DNA from: CALFER01 sp964472395
GTDB lineage: Bacteria; CSSED10-310; CALFER01
Length of the DNA stretch: 64,000 nt
Direction: 5' to 3'
Assembly: GCA_964472395.1 (NCBI GenBank)
Contig: CAYYMM010000008.1
Span: 1-64,000, forward strand
Shown: in pieces, positions 54,765 through 63,388 of the stretch
Layout of the letters: the number at the start of each line of letters is the position of its first letter
Numbering within the stretch: the first letter of the stretch is position 1
Notes under the pieces: generated by a model
Seen by the model: the letters and a program-made list of their open reading frames with translations, nothing else
Told to the model about the DNA's origin: nothing
Databases searched by the model: none
Program-made: the position numbers and the translations under genes

Positions 54765-56204
54765 TCACCCGAAAATCCGTGCCTCGGGCATGAATCTGAA
54801 AAACCGATTCCGGAAGCGGAAACGCGCCACGGGACGATAGATATCGGAAATTAGGGAAGCGAGAGGCGAATCGCCCAGCATCCGGATTTTGTCATCCACA
54901 CAGTAGGACGCCGCCGAAACCGCCCGGCAGAGCCGGGTCATGTCGGGATCGTGCGATCGACTCACCACACTCTGCCAGTCATATTCGGCCCACTCCTCCA
55001 GATTACGAGGAGGCTGGTATCCTTCTGACAATGCACGTTCGTACAGAGGGGTTCCGGGATATTCCTTGTACAGGTGAATCGTCCCGAGATACGCGCGGGG
55101 ATTCTCCGACAGCAGCTTCCATCCCAGATCAACCGTCTGATACACATCCGCCCGGGTTTCCGTCGGAAGTCCGACCATGAAATTGTAAAACACGCTGACA
55201 ATAGGATAGCGCGTGAGTCTTCGGTTGATGGCGGTGACCTCGTCGACCGTGAGTTTCTTGTTGATCAGATTCAGAATGCGCGGTGAACCGGATTCGACAC
55301 CGAACTGAAAAAACACCGCCCCTGCTTCGACCAGCCGATCCAATTCGTCATCAGTCATTTTACTTACACAACTGATTCGTCCCTGGAAACCCATCTTGAT
55401 CCGATATGGTTCCATCCTGACGAGTCGCACGATTTCATTGACCCGTTCACGATCGATGAAGAAGCTGTCATCGATGAACAGGAAATTGGACAGACCGTGA
55501 GAATCGTGCAGTCTGCGGATTTCTCCGACCACCCGCTCGGGACTCAAGGCGCGCCATTTCCGGCAGTTGTATGTTTCATTGTAGCAAAAGCCGCAGTTAT
55601 ACGGGCAGCCGCGCGAGCTTTCCATGTCGATCACGCGTTTTTCCCAGAAGTAGGTGTGGATGTAGTGATCGAGTTGAATGAGGTGATAGGGGGAGGAGGG
55701 GAGTTGATCGAGATCATGGAACGGACCACGCGGATTGATCACGGGTATTCCGTTCTGCTTGAATCCGAGTCCCGGGATCGTAGCCGGATCCCGACGGGCC
55801 AGGAGATGATCGATGAGCGCTGGGAGGGCGGTTTCACCTTCACCGACGACGAGGAAATCGACATCGGGGTGATCGAGCGTGCCTTCGGGAAACAATGAGG
55901 CATGCACGCCACCCCAGACAATCGGAATCCGGCTGGATTCCCGGATGATCCGCGCTGCCCGCAACGCGCCTTTGAGTTGCGCTCCGGTCATCGAGGTGAT
56001 CCCGGCCAGGATGGGTTTTTCGGAAATGAGAATGCGGCGGAGCGTGGATTCCCAGTTCGGGTCGGTGTGTTGATCGAGGATGGTGATGCCGATCCCATTT
56101 CGATCGGCCGTCGAGGCTGCGGCGAGGAGCGACAGTGGCAGAAATGGTTTGAAGACCTTGGAGTAGATGCCGATTTTGGGGTTGATGAGCAGGATGCGAT
56201 CCAT
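54765..56204 (-). CDS. B12-binding domain radical SAM protein
   Basis: A 479-residue enzyme. The N-terminal cobalamin-binding domain includes ILLINPKIG, IVWGGVHASLFPE and FLVVGEGETALPAL. The core carries the 4Fe-4S motif in SSRGCPYNCGFCYNETYNC (CxxxCxxC) and later VFFQFGVESGSPRIL and FMVGLPTETRADV. It is a second member of the family next to that at 18654, of BchE/hopanoid-methylase general type with unknown substrate. AAGGGA precedes the ATG at 56204. It converges with the TPR gene, two bases apart. Confidence 0.9.
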   Translation of the reverse strand: MDRILLINPKIGIYSKVFKPFLPLSLLAAASTADRNGIGITILDQHTDPNWESTLRRILISEKPILAGITSMTGAQLKGALRAARIIRESSRIPIVWGGVHASLFPEGTLDHPDVDFLVVGEGETALPALIDHLLARRDPATIPGLGFKQNGIPVINPRGPFHDLDQLPSSPYHLIQLDHYIHTYFWEKRVIDMESSRGCPYNCGFCYNETYNCRKWRALSPERVVGEIRRLHDSHGLSNFLFIDDSFFIDRERVNEIVRLVRMEPYRIKMGFQGRISCVSKMTDDELDRLVEAGAVFFQFGVESGSPRILNLINKKLTVDEVTAINRRLTRYPIVSVFYNFMVGLPTETRADVYQTVDLGWKLLSENPRAYLGTIHLYKEYPGTPLYERALSEGYQPPRNLEEWAEYDWQSVVSRSHDPDMTRLCRAVSAASYCVDDKIRMLGDSPLASLISDIYRPVARFRFRNRFFRFMPEARIFG

Positions 56205-56336
56205 GGTGACTCCCTTCGCAGAAGCAATCTACCGGATCATCTGAATGAAGGCAAATCGGATTGATGCGCTTGAAATTGAGCGCCGTTCGCTCTATCCTTT
56301 TCCATCGTTACACCTGTTTGTTCAAGGAGGATCATC

Positions 56337-57023
56337 ATGCTCGAACTGACGTATCTCGGACACAGCGCTGTGCAACTCAAGACGGATGCCGTCCGTATCA
56401 TCATCGACCCTTTTCTGGAGGGCAATCCCCGTGCCGCCACCAGCCCGACGAACATCAATGTCGATGTCATCTGCGTGACCCACGGGCATGGGGATCATGT
56501 CGGCGATGCCGTATCGATCGCCCAGCGCACCGGCGCGCTCGTGATCGCCCCTTATGAACTCGCGATGTTCCTCTCAAAAAAGGGCTGCCGGGTACATCCC
56601 ATGCATATCGGCGGCCGGCATGAATTCGCCTGGGGCCGCGTCAAACTCACGCCCGCACTCCACGGCTCGGCCTTCATCGACGACAATGGCAACATCACCT
56701 ATACCGGCAATCCATGCGGCTTCCTTCTCATGCTGGAGGGAAAAACCGTCTATCACTCCGGAGATACCGGACTCAGCGCCGAGATGAGTCTGATCGGGCG
56801 CTTGAATCGGATTGATGTCGCATTTCTGCCGATCGGCGATAACTTCACCATGGGGTCGGCCGATGCCGCGGAAGCCGTGCGGATGCTCAGCCCCCGAATT
56901 GCGATTCCGATGCATTACGACACCTTTGAGATTATCGAGGTGGATCCTGAGGAATTCCGGAATCAGGTCACGGGCAACACCCGTGTCGAGATTCTCAAGC
57001 CCGGCAAAACACTCAGCGTCTGA
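56337..57023 (+). CDS. UPF0173 metal-dependent hydrolase (MBL fold)
   Basis: A 228-residue MBL-fold protein with the UPF0173/YtkL pattern: LTYLGHSAVQL, IDPFLEGNP, the metal-binding THGHGDHVGDAV (HxHxDH), YHSGDTGLSAEM and MHYDTFEIIEVD. The reaction is unknown. AAGGAGG precedes the ATG. It converges with the giant GGDEF gene with one base between stops. Confidence 0.92.
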   Translation: MLELTYLGHSAVQLKTDAVRIIIDPFLEGNPRAATSPTNINVDVICVTHGHGDHVGDAVSIAQRTGALVIAPYELAMFLSKKGCRVHPMHIGGRHEFAWGRVKLTPALHGSAFIDDNGNITYTGNPCGFLLMLEGKTVYHSGDTGLSAEMSLIGRLNRIDVAFLPIGDNFTMGSADAAEAVRMLSPRIAIPMHYDTFEIIEVDPEEFRNQVTGNTRVEILKPGKTLSV

Positions 57024-57024
57024 T

Positions 57025-60000
57025 TCAGCCGCGCTCTCCCGACACCATCCGCGCCAGTTTATCGAGTGAGGTGTTCTCGCCCTGTTGCTGTGCCAGAAAA
57101 AACGCATCGATCGGGATCTGTGATTCGAGTTCCTTAAGGCGGCGCAGGCAGGAGTCGCGCATTTTTTTCTGAACCGAGGGGTGTTTGGCGAGAAAGCTGA
57201 GCATGGTGACAGCGGATTCCTTTTCCTTGCGGGGGCCTGCGGCGAGATTAAACGCGAAATCCTTCATGGCCCGGATGGCGAGCTGCACCGCGCGAATATT
57301 CAACGCGTCCGCGATGGCCGTCCGCAGCAGCGTTTGTGCCTCGCTCCGCCGTGACCTTCGTGCTTCGGCGGCTGCGGTGTGAATGCGATTGAGAATCATG
57401 CCATTGAGATCGCCGACGTCTCTGAACAGCCCATGCGCTTCCTCCAGCATCTCGAAACCCCGCTCCACCTGGTCCATGCCGCAGAGCACTGCCCCGAGCT
57501 GCGACAGCGCCATCGCGCGACCGCACCGGTCGCCGATTTCGCGAAAGATGTCGAGAGCTTCGGTGAGGTAGCTGAGCCGTTCCGCGGTGTTTTCGGGTGA
57601 TTTGATGATATTCGCGAGATTCAGCAGGGAATTCGCCACCGCCCACCGGTCTCCGATTTCCCTTCGAATACTGAGGCTTTCCTGCAACATGTCGCGGGCT
57701 TTTTCGGCGTTCCCCTTGTGGAATTCGATGTTTCCGAGATTGTCCAGGGAGATGGCGATGCCGGCGCGGTCGCCGATTTCCATGCGAATCGAGTAGCTCT
57801 CCTTGAGAAGTTTCAGTTCCCGGCTGGAGTCTCCGAGCATTCCGGCGGAGATGCCGACGTTGGCGAGCAGGGTGGCGATGGCTTTACGATCCCCGAGTTC
57901 CTTGACGATCACGAGGCTTTCCTCGTACCGCTGGAGCGACCCGAGTGTATCCCCCAGAGCTCCCTGGACGTTGGCGAGATTGTTCAGCGAGGAGGCGATT
58001 CCGCGTTTGTCTCCGAGTCTTTGACGCAACTCCAGACTCTTTTCGTATATCTCTCGGGCCTGCTGATAGTTTCCGGCCCGCATGGCGATTCCGCCCAATC
58101 CATTGAGCGAGGCGGCGAGTTCCTGGTAGTTCTGAAGATCTCGGAACATGACCATGCCCTTGGTGAAGGCTTCTTTCGCGCGATCATACTGAGACAGTCC
58201 GAACAGGAAGGAGCCGTGCAGATTATGAATCCGACCGATGAGGGTCCTGATTTCGGGGGTAATCTGTGATGGTCCGACATCCTGTGTCAGTCCGTCGAGG
58301 GACACCCGGCAGAGCGCTTCGGCTTCATTGAACAAACCCGTTCGATCGTAGTACGCGCTCAACCCGTTGAAGTAACGTTCCAGCAATGCCTGATCGCGCG
58401 TTTCGATCGCATATTGCCATCCGGCCCGTATGTTGTCGATTTCCACGGAGATCCGGTCCATCGCGGCGGAATCCGTCGCGCCGTCCGCCGTGTCGCGATC
58501 GAGCAGTTCAGCGAAGTAACATGCGGATCCCGAGCGGACGCGTGTATATTCCTCAGTTGATTTCCTTAGTTTTTCCGCCGCGTAGAGTCTGAGTACTTCG
58601 AGCAGGTAGTATCGTTCCGATATTGTTTTATATACGAATGAGCAGTCTTTAAGCGTCGCGAGATCCATGGTCGTGACGGAGGCGACCGCCGCAGCAGCCT
58701 CGACCGTGAATCCTCCGCGGAAGATCGCCAGTTTGGCGTATGCCTGTCGCACCGGCGGGGCAAGGAGTTTCCAGGCGTGTTCGAACACCGCCCGCAGGCT
58801 TCTCTGGCGGGGTGGGATATCGGCTTCGCACGATTCGAGAAAGTCCAGGTTCTTTTCAATTTCCTCGGCGATCATCGCGCAGGACAGCACTCGGACCCAG
58901 GCCGACGCGAGTTCGATGGCCAGAGGCATCCCCTCCACCAGACGACAGATGCGGATGATCTGTGCGCGGTCATCCGGAGTCGGGCGGAATGCAAAATCGG
59001 CGAACTGGGCGTTCTGGACGAACAGGCGGACCGCCGAATACTCCTCACCCTCGAATTGTTCGATATCGGTCGGATACGGCATGCCGCGCAGTTCAAGAAC
59101 CGTTTCACCTCGGACTTTGAGTCGATGCTGCGAGGTCGCGATCATTTTGAGGAAGTGGCATTTTTCGAGCATTTCGGCCACGATCGAGGCGCATTCCTGG
59201 AGATACTCGCAGTTGTCAAAGATGATCAACATTTCTTTTTCACGCAGATAATCCATCAGCTCGGTTTTAGGATCCTGGCGTCCGGAGAAGTTGAAGCGGA
59301 TCGTATCGGCGATTGTCGAGACGACGAAATCGGACGATGCGATTGCCGCGAGGGCGACAAAGAAGCAGCCGTGTCGAAAATGCGTGACCCGGTCGGACGC
59401 GACTTTGAGGGCGAGACGTGTTTTGCCGCTTCCTCCGGGACCAGTGACCGTGACGAGTCGTTTACCGTCGAGGATTTTCGTCAGTTTCTGGATCTCTTCG
59501 GAGCGCCCGATGAAGGGAGTGAGCAGTGATGGGAGTGCGATAGCCTGGCGCTGGAATTCGAATCCGAGGCGTTCCGCGAGTTTCAAGCCGTCGAACGCAT
59601 CGGTCACGGTCCAGGTATCGTTTTCGCGTTTGAGAATGCCGCGTTGGATGAGGAATGTGACGGCTTTTCGGATATTGCCGGGGAAACCGCCGGTTTCGAT
59701 ATAGAGTCGATTGATGATCGGGTCCGGGGCTTCCCAGCGAATGAGGTTCCGGATCCAGATTTTGAGCGATTCGCGGGTGATCGGGGTGAGATGGATGACG
59801 TCGCGGATGGGGGCTGAGAGGGGGTAATGCCCGAGATCGATGCCTCGCGGGAGGCTGGCGCAGACCGCGATGGCGCAGGGTGTATGCGAGTAGAGCATGG
59901 CGGACAGGACATCGACTGAGCCTGCGTCGGCGCGGTCGAGATCGTCGAGGATGAACATCAGGCGTTGGATCCGGTTTTCCAGGATTGCTTTTTCGATCAC

Positions 60001-60825
60001 GGCGACATGATCGGCGACGCTTTTACAGCCTCGGAAGTTCAGCCGGATATCGCGTTTTGACTTGACGAGAACCTGGAATTGTTTTTTTGCCGGGCCTGTC
60101 GAGGATGCCATCCAGATGTATTCCATGCCGTGGATATGGGCGGTGGATTTGACTTCCCGGAGGAATCGGGAGCGGCCCGAGCCGAATTCGCCTGTTACGA
60201 TCAGGATGCCTCGGGATGATTCCGAGACAGCCTCGCAGAATCGGTTAGCGGCCTGGATTTCGTATTCCCGATCGAACGGGCGGGTCATGGAGTCGAAGCT
60301 CAGGTCGGCGGCGATATCGGGTTGTGAATCGACGATCGAGCCGCGGCCGCGACGTTTGCCGTCGAGCATGCGGAGATCGGCGATCTCAAAGAGGTGATCC
60401 GCATCGGAATGGTCTGAAGGAAAGCAGGCGATGCCGATACAGACGGAGATCGTGATGGGTGGACTGCCGTCGAAGGGTTGGGTTTGGATGGCATTGAGGA
60501 ATCGTTCTGCGAAGAGGCGGGCATTCTGGCGGGAGCAGTTGGGCAGCAGGACGACGAATTCGTCGCCGCCGAATCGGAACACGAGATCGGAGTCTCGGAG
60601 GCAGTGTTGGAGGCGACGGGCGAATTCGATGAGGATCTGGTCACCGCGGGCGTGGCCGTAGGAGTCATTGATAGATTTGAAGTAGTCGATATCGAGCAGG
60701 AGGATGGAGAATTCGTTTTTGGCGCGGGAGGCGCGGGCGGATTCTTCCTGAAGTCGGGCACTGAAGGCCGAGCGCGAGTAGACTCCGGTGAGAAAGTCAC
60801 GATGGGGTTCGTGTTGAAGCATCAC
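57025..60825 (-). CDS. GGDEF domain fused to two ATPase modules and a TPR array
   Basis: A 1266-residue cytosolic protein. Residues 10-165 form a diguanylate cyclase with intact GGDEF (86-90) and the inhibitory I-site RDSD (77-80) five residues before it, so c-di-GMP synthesis is likely. Residues 185-430 hold an Orc1/AAA-like ATPase whose Walker A reads GEFGSGRS (212-219, Arg for Lys), with Walker B FILDDLDRAD. Residues 435-720 form an NB-ARC/AfsR-type STAND ATPase with intact GPGGSGKT (462-469). A helical region and then TPRs (about 880-1190, for example ASSLNNLANVQGALGDTLG) complete it. There is no N-terminal sensor. GTG at 60825 has AGGAGG at ideal distance; ATG at 60822 is possible. Confidence 0.9.
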   Translation of the reverse strand: MMLQHEPHRDFLTGVYSRSAFSARLQEESARASRAKNEFSILLLDIDYFKSINDSYGHARGDQILIEFARRLQHCLRDSDLVFRFGGDEFVVLLPNCSRQNARLFAERFLNAIQTQPFDGSPPITISVCIGIACFPSDHSDADHLFEIADLRMLDGKRRGRGSIVDSQPDIAADLSFDSMTRPFDREYEIQAANRFCEAVSESSRGILIVTGEFGSGRSRFLREVKSTAHIHGMEYIWMASSTGPAKKQFQVLVKSKRDIRLNFRGCKSVADHVAVIEKAILENRIQRLMFILDDLDRADAGSVDVLSAMLYSHTPCAIAVCASLPRGIDLGHYPLSAPIRDVIHLTPITRESLKIWIRNLIRWEAPDPIINRLYIETGGFPGNIRKAVTFLIQRGILKRENDTWTVTDAFDGLKLAERLGFEFQRQAIALPSLLTPFIGRSEEIQKLTKILDGKRLVTVTGPGGSGKTRLALKVASDRVTHFRHGCFFVALAAIASSDFVVSTIADTIRFNFSGRQDPKTELMDYLREKEMLIIFDNCEYLQECASIVAEMLEKCHFLKMIATSQHRLKVRGETVLELRGMPYPTDIEQFEGEEYSAVRLFVQNAQFADFAFRPTPDDRAQIIRICRLVEGMPLAIELASAWVRVLSCAMIAEEIEKNLDFLESCEADIPPRQRSLRAVFEHAWKLLAPPVRQAYAKLAIFRGGFTVEAAAAVASVTTMDLATLKDCSFVYKTISERYYLLEVLRLYAAEKLRKSTEEYTRVRSGSACYFAELLDRDTADGATDSAAMDRISVEIDNIRAGWQYAIETRDQALLERYFNGLSAYYDRTGLFNEAEALCRVSLDGLTQDVGPSQITPEIRTLIGRIHNLHGSFLFGLSQYDRAKEAFTKGMVMFRDLQNYQELAASLNGLGGIAMRAGNYQQAREIYEKSLELRQRLGDKRGIASSLNNLANVQGALGDTLGSLQRYEESLVIVKELGDRKAIATLLANVGISAGMLGDSSRELKLLKESYSIRMEIGDRAGIAISLDNLGNIEFHKGNAEKARDMLQESLSIRREIGDRWAVANSLLNLANIIKSPENTAERLSYLTEALDIFREIGDRCGRAMALSQLGAVLCGMDQVERGFEMLEEAHGLFRDVGDLNGMILNRIHTAAAEARRSRRSEAQTLLRTAIADALNIRAVQLAIRAMKDFAFNLAAGPRKEKESAVTMLSFLAKHPSVQKKMRDSCLRRLKELESQIPIDAFFLAQQQGENTSLDKLARMVSGERG

Positions 60826-60961
60826 GTCCGCGTCCTCCTGGAAGCAGCGGTGGAAGGTCCGAGATGAGGTTTGGAAGAGTTATTTTAGTTGTTTGAAAAG
60901 AGAAAAACAAGCGTTTAGGCGCAAGGAGTTGTTGTTTTCATTTGGGATGCGCATCATTTGC

Positions 60962-60990
60962 TTGACAAGGTGGGGGTGGATGACTAGAGT
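60962..60990 (+). promoter_or_regulatory. Promoter of tRNA-Arg
   Basis: A perfect TTGACA (60962-60967), a 17-base spacer and TAGAGT (60985-60990) end 12 bases before the mature tRNA. Confidence 0.7.
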
Positions 60991-61002
60991 CGGGGTGTTT
61001 GA

Positions 61003-61076
61003 GCGCCCGTAGCTCAGCTGGATAGAGCGCTTGCCTCCGGAGCAAGAGGCCACAGGTTCGAATCCTGTCGGGCGTA
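61003..61076 (+). tRNA. tRNA-Arg (anticodon CCG)
   Basis: A complete 74-base cloverleaf. The acceptor GCGCCCG pairs with CGGGCGT (one G-T) plus discriminator A. The D arm is AGCTCAGCTGGATAGAGC, the anticodon stem CTTGC/GCAAG closes loop CTCCGGA (anticodon CCG), and the T arm is CAGG-TTCGAATCC with the normal loop. CCA is not encoded. Confidence 0.97.
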
Positions 61077-61081
61077 TCAAG

Positions 61082-61121
61082 AAAAGCCCTTTTCCTACAA
61101 TGGATTAGGGCTTTTTTTGTT
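61082..61121 (+). terminator. Rho-independent terminator after tRNA-Arg
   Basis: AAAAGCCCT (61082-61090) pairs with AGGGCTTTT (61107-61115), followed by a T-run. It ends the tRNA transcript. Confidence 0.88.
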
Positions 61122-61148
61122 TTTCTAACTTTCTCGGTGAGACTTATC

Positions 61149-61170
61149 GGGCAAACTTTGGGCAAACTTT
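61149..61170. repeat. Tandem 11-bp direct repeat downstream of tRNA-Arg
   Basis: GGGCAAACTTT occurs twice back to back (61149-61159 and 61160-61170). Short direct repeats just outside a tRNA gene recall integrase arm sites, but no integrase is seen. The rest of 61122-61341 carries no supported gene. Confidence 0.5.
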
Positions 61171-61341
61171 TTTCGACACCGTTCGCGAGGATTCATCACG
61201 AAAAACAAGGCAAAGGAGTCACTGACAGAGCATTTTCGCCAACTTTGAATGCCGAATCTTGATTTGCACCTCAACACGATTTCAGATTACAATCCACAAA
61301 ATGAGCAGAAAACCGCTGAAGAACCCAGTCAGGCTGACGAC

Positions 61342-61887
61342 ATGAATATTCGTCGCGCAACACCCGATGATGCGGACGCGCTTGCCAGAGTGCACGTGGA
61401 CTCCTGGCGATCCGCGTATCGCGGATTGGTTCCCGACTCCCATTTGGAGAGGCTGAACTACGAGATGAGGGCCAAAGGTTTCCGGGAATCGATTGCTTCC
61501 GGTGCTGAGGAGACTTACCTGGTCGAGCAGGCGGGTGATTTGATCGGTTTTTTGACTCTCGGTGGGTGTCGCGATGCCGACGTTGACGTGGCGATGACCG
61601 GTGAGATCTGGGGTATCTACCTTGCGCCGCAGCATTGGCGGAGAGGCGTGGGACGGCAACTTTGCCACGAAGCCGAAAAGATGCTCATCTCGCGGAACTA
61701 CCGGCAAGTCGTTCTGTGGGTTTTCGAGGGCAATGTCGCGGCCAGGCGGTTTTATGAAGCGATGGGTTTTGAGGTCGATGGCGCATCGAAGACGCTCAAT
61801 CGGGGCACTCCCCTTCAGGCAATTCGATACCGGAAACAACTGAAAGCTGCCGAAAAATCGATTGAACTGGATGGAGACATTGGATGA
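61342..61887 (+). CDS. GNAT family N-acetyltransferase
   Basis: A 181-residue GNAT enzyme. It begins MNIRRATPDDADALARVHVDSWRSAYRG, a classic GNAT N-terminus, which is why I preferred the ATG at 61342 to one at 61249. IYLAPQHWRRGVGRQLCHEAE is motif A with the acetyl-CoA loop and VFEGNVAARRFYEAMGFE is motif B. The acceptor is unknown. The secreted kelch protein starts 85 bases after its stop. Confidence 0.86.
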   Translation: MNIRRATPDDADALARVHVDSWRSAYRGLVPDSHLERLNYEMRAKGFRESIASGAEETYLVEQAGDLIGFLTLGGCRDADVDVAMTGEIWGIYLAPQHWRRGVGRQLCHEAEKMLISRNYRQVVLWVFEGNVAARRFYEAMGFEVDGASKTLNRGTPLQAIRYRKQLKAAEKSIELDGDIG

Positions 61888-61972
61888 GCGGATTGCGTTT
61901 CAAGCGGTCGTTCCCAAGTTCGGTAATGCACTTTGTCAGGGGGTGTTGTCTCCGGAATCCGGTAGACTAATC

Positions 61973-63388
61973 ATGTTTCAGCGCTTATCTATCATGTTCA
62001 TCTTGCTGACCGGGTTTAATGTCGAAACCTATGGAATGCCGAAATGGTTCCGGATTTCACCGGAGTTTTCACCACCACCGATGGAAGGCCATAATATGGT
62101 TTTCGAAGAGAGCCAAGGTGTATGTTTGTTGTATGGGTGGTTCTCTTGGTCAAGAGAGAATCCACCGATGTTTCAGTATAATGGCTCAAATTGGACACAA
62201 ATTGATCCTTCTGGCGATTGGCCAATTGCGCGTTCAAGCTTCGGGATGGCGTATGATCCAGAACGAGAGATTGTGGTCGTTTTCGGGGGTTTTCAAGGAG
62301 GATTCGACTATCTGGGCGACACGTGGGAATGGGATGGAACCCAGTGGACTGAGATGAACCCCTCAAACAAACCGACGGATCGATTAGGGAGTCGGATGAT
62401 CTATTTTCTGGACCTTTCGAGAATAGTTCTATTTGGGGGATACGATGAAAGTCTAACTAGAAGGAATGACACATGGGCATGGGATGGAACGGAATGGACT
62501 GAAATCGATTGTTCGGTTTCTCCTGAACCAAGAAATAGTTTTGGATGTGTGTATGATTCCCACCGAAATGTCATGGTCATTTTTGGCGGTAACGGAGAAG
62601 GCCGCGTCAGGCGAGATGATACATGGGAATTTGACGGTGAATCCTGGCATGAGGTCAACACGGAACATCGACCAGGAGTTCGAGATCAACTGTGGATGGC
62701 TTATGATCAGAAGCGCCAAAAGACCGTACTATTCTCTGGATCTGCGCCAAGTGACTTTTGGGAGGATACTTGGGAATACGATGGAACAGATTGGAATGAA
62801 ATCGAAGTTCATCCTCAACCTGTGGGAAGAGCCAACACGGCCATGTGCTACGACTCCTTCCGAGAACGGATTGTGCTGTTCGGCGGGTATGCATGGGGCG
62901 AACTGAACGACACCTGGGAATACTACGAACCCCCGACACCGACACCAACCGTGACTCCAACCTCACCGCCAACGTCTTCGCCTTCCCCTTCCCCTGCCTC
63001 TTCCCCTTCCTCAACCCCGACTCCGCCCTGCCCACTCGGTGTCACTCTCTCCATGCCCTCGCATCAATTCCAGCCCGGCGACCCATGCTCTCTGACGGCA
63101 ACCCTCTGTAACGCATCCTCGGATACTCTCACGCAGACCCCTTTCTTCTGTATTCTGGATATTCTAGGGGAATACTGGTTCAATCCGACCTGGTCCGAGC
63201 ATTTCGATGGAGTACTACTGGAATCGATCGAACCCGGAACGATCGACATCACGGTGATTGAGCCTTTTTACTGGCCGGACAATGCGGGTTCCTTTGACAA
63301 TGCCCGGTTCATCGCGGCGATGACCGATCCGTCCGTCACAAATATTCTCGGTGTGTCCGGCGAATGGGTGTTTTCGTGGGGCCGGTGA
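61973..63388 (+). CDS. Secreted kelch-repeat protein with shared C-terminal domain
   Basis: A 471-residue secreted protein. The signal peptide is MFQRLSIMFILLTGFNVETYG. Six kelch-like blades follow, each with GG and a D-T-W-E/A-W/F-D-G-x-x-W motif (for example VVFGGFQGGFDYLGDTWEWDG and FGGNGEGRVRRDDTWEFDG), forming a beta-propeller. A Thr/Pro/Ser linker of 35 residues (62930-63034) and the shared C-terminal domain complete it. The ATG at 61973 gives the signal peptide; an ATG at 61862 would overlap the GNAT gene. Codons in the propeller look more AT-rich than in other genes here. It is probably a surface binding protein. Confidence 0.85.
   Translation: MFQRLSIMFILLTGFNVETYGMPKWFRISPEFSPPPMEGHNMVFEESQGVCLLYGWFSWSRENPPMFQYNGSNWTQIDPSGDWPIARSSFGMAYDPEREIVVVFGGFQGGFDYLGDTWEWDGTQWTEMNPSNKPTDRLGSRMIYFLDLSRIVLFGGYDESLTRRNDTWAWDGTEWTEIDCSVSPEPRNSFGCVYDSHRNVMVIFGGNGEGRVRRDDTWEFDGESWHEVNTEHRPGVRDQLWMAYDQKRQKTVLFSGSAPSDFWEDTWEYDGTDWNEIEVHPQPVGRANTAMCYDSFRERIVLFGGYAWGELNDTWEYYEPPTPTPTVTPTSPPTSSPSPSPASSPSSTPTPPCPLGVTLSMPSHQFQPGDPCSLTATLCNASSDTLTQTPFFCILDILGEYWFNPTWSEHFDGVLLESIEPGTIDITVIEPFYWPDNAGSFDNARFIAAMTDPSVTNILGVSGEWVFSWGR
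63035..63388 (+). other. Shared C-terminal domain, copy 4
   Basis: The last 117 residues of the kelch protein. Matching blocks are LSMPSHQFQPGDPCSL, CILDILGEYWFNPTW, EPFYWPDNAGSFDNA, RFIAAMTDPSVTNILG and the terminal WVFSWGR. It is closest to copy 3. Confidence 0.8.

Noticed and set aside
60938..61165. A 75-residue minus-strand frame containing DRIRTCGLLLRRQALYPAELRA
   Set aside because: It is the antisense of tRNA-Arg; this peptide string is a well-known false gene produced by reading through tRNA genes.
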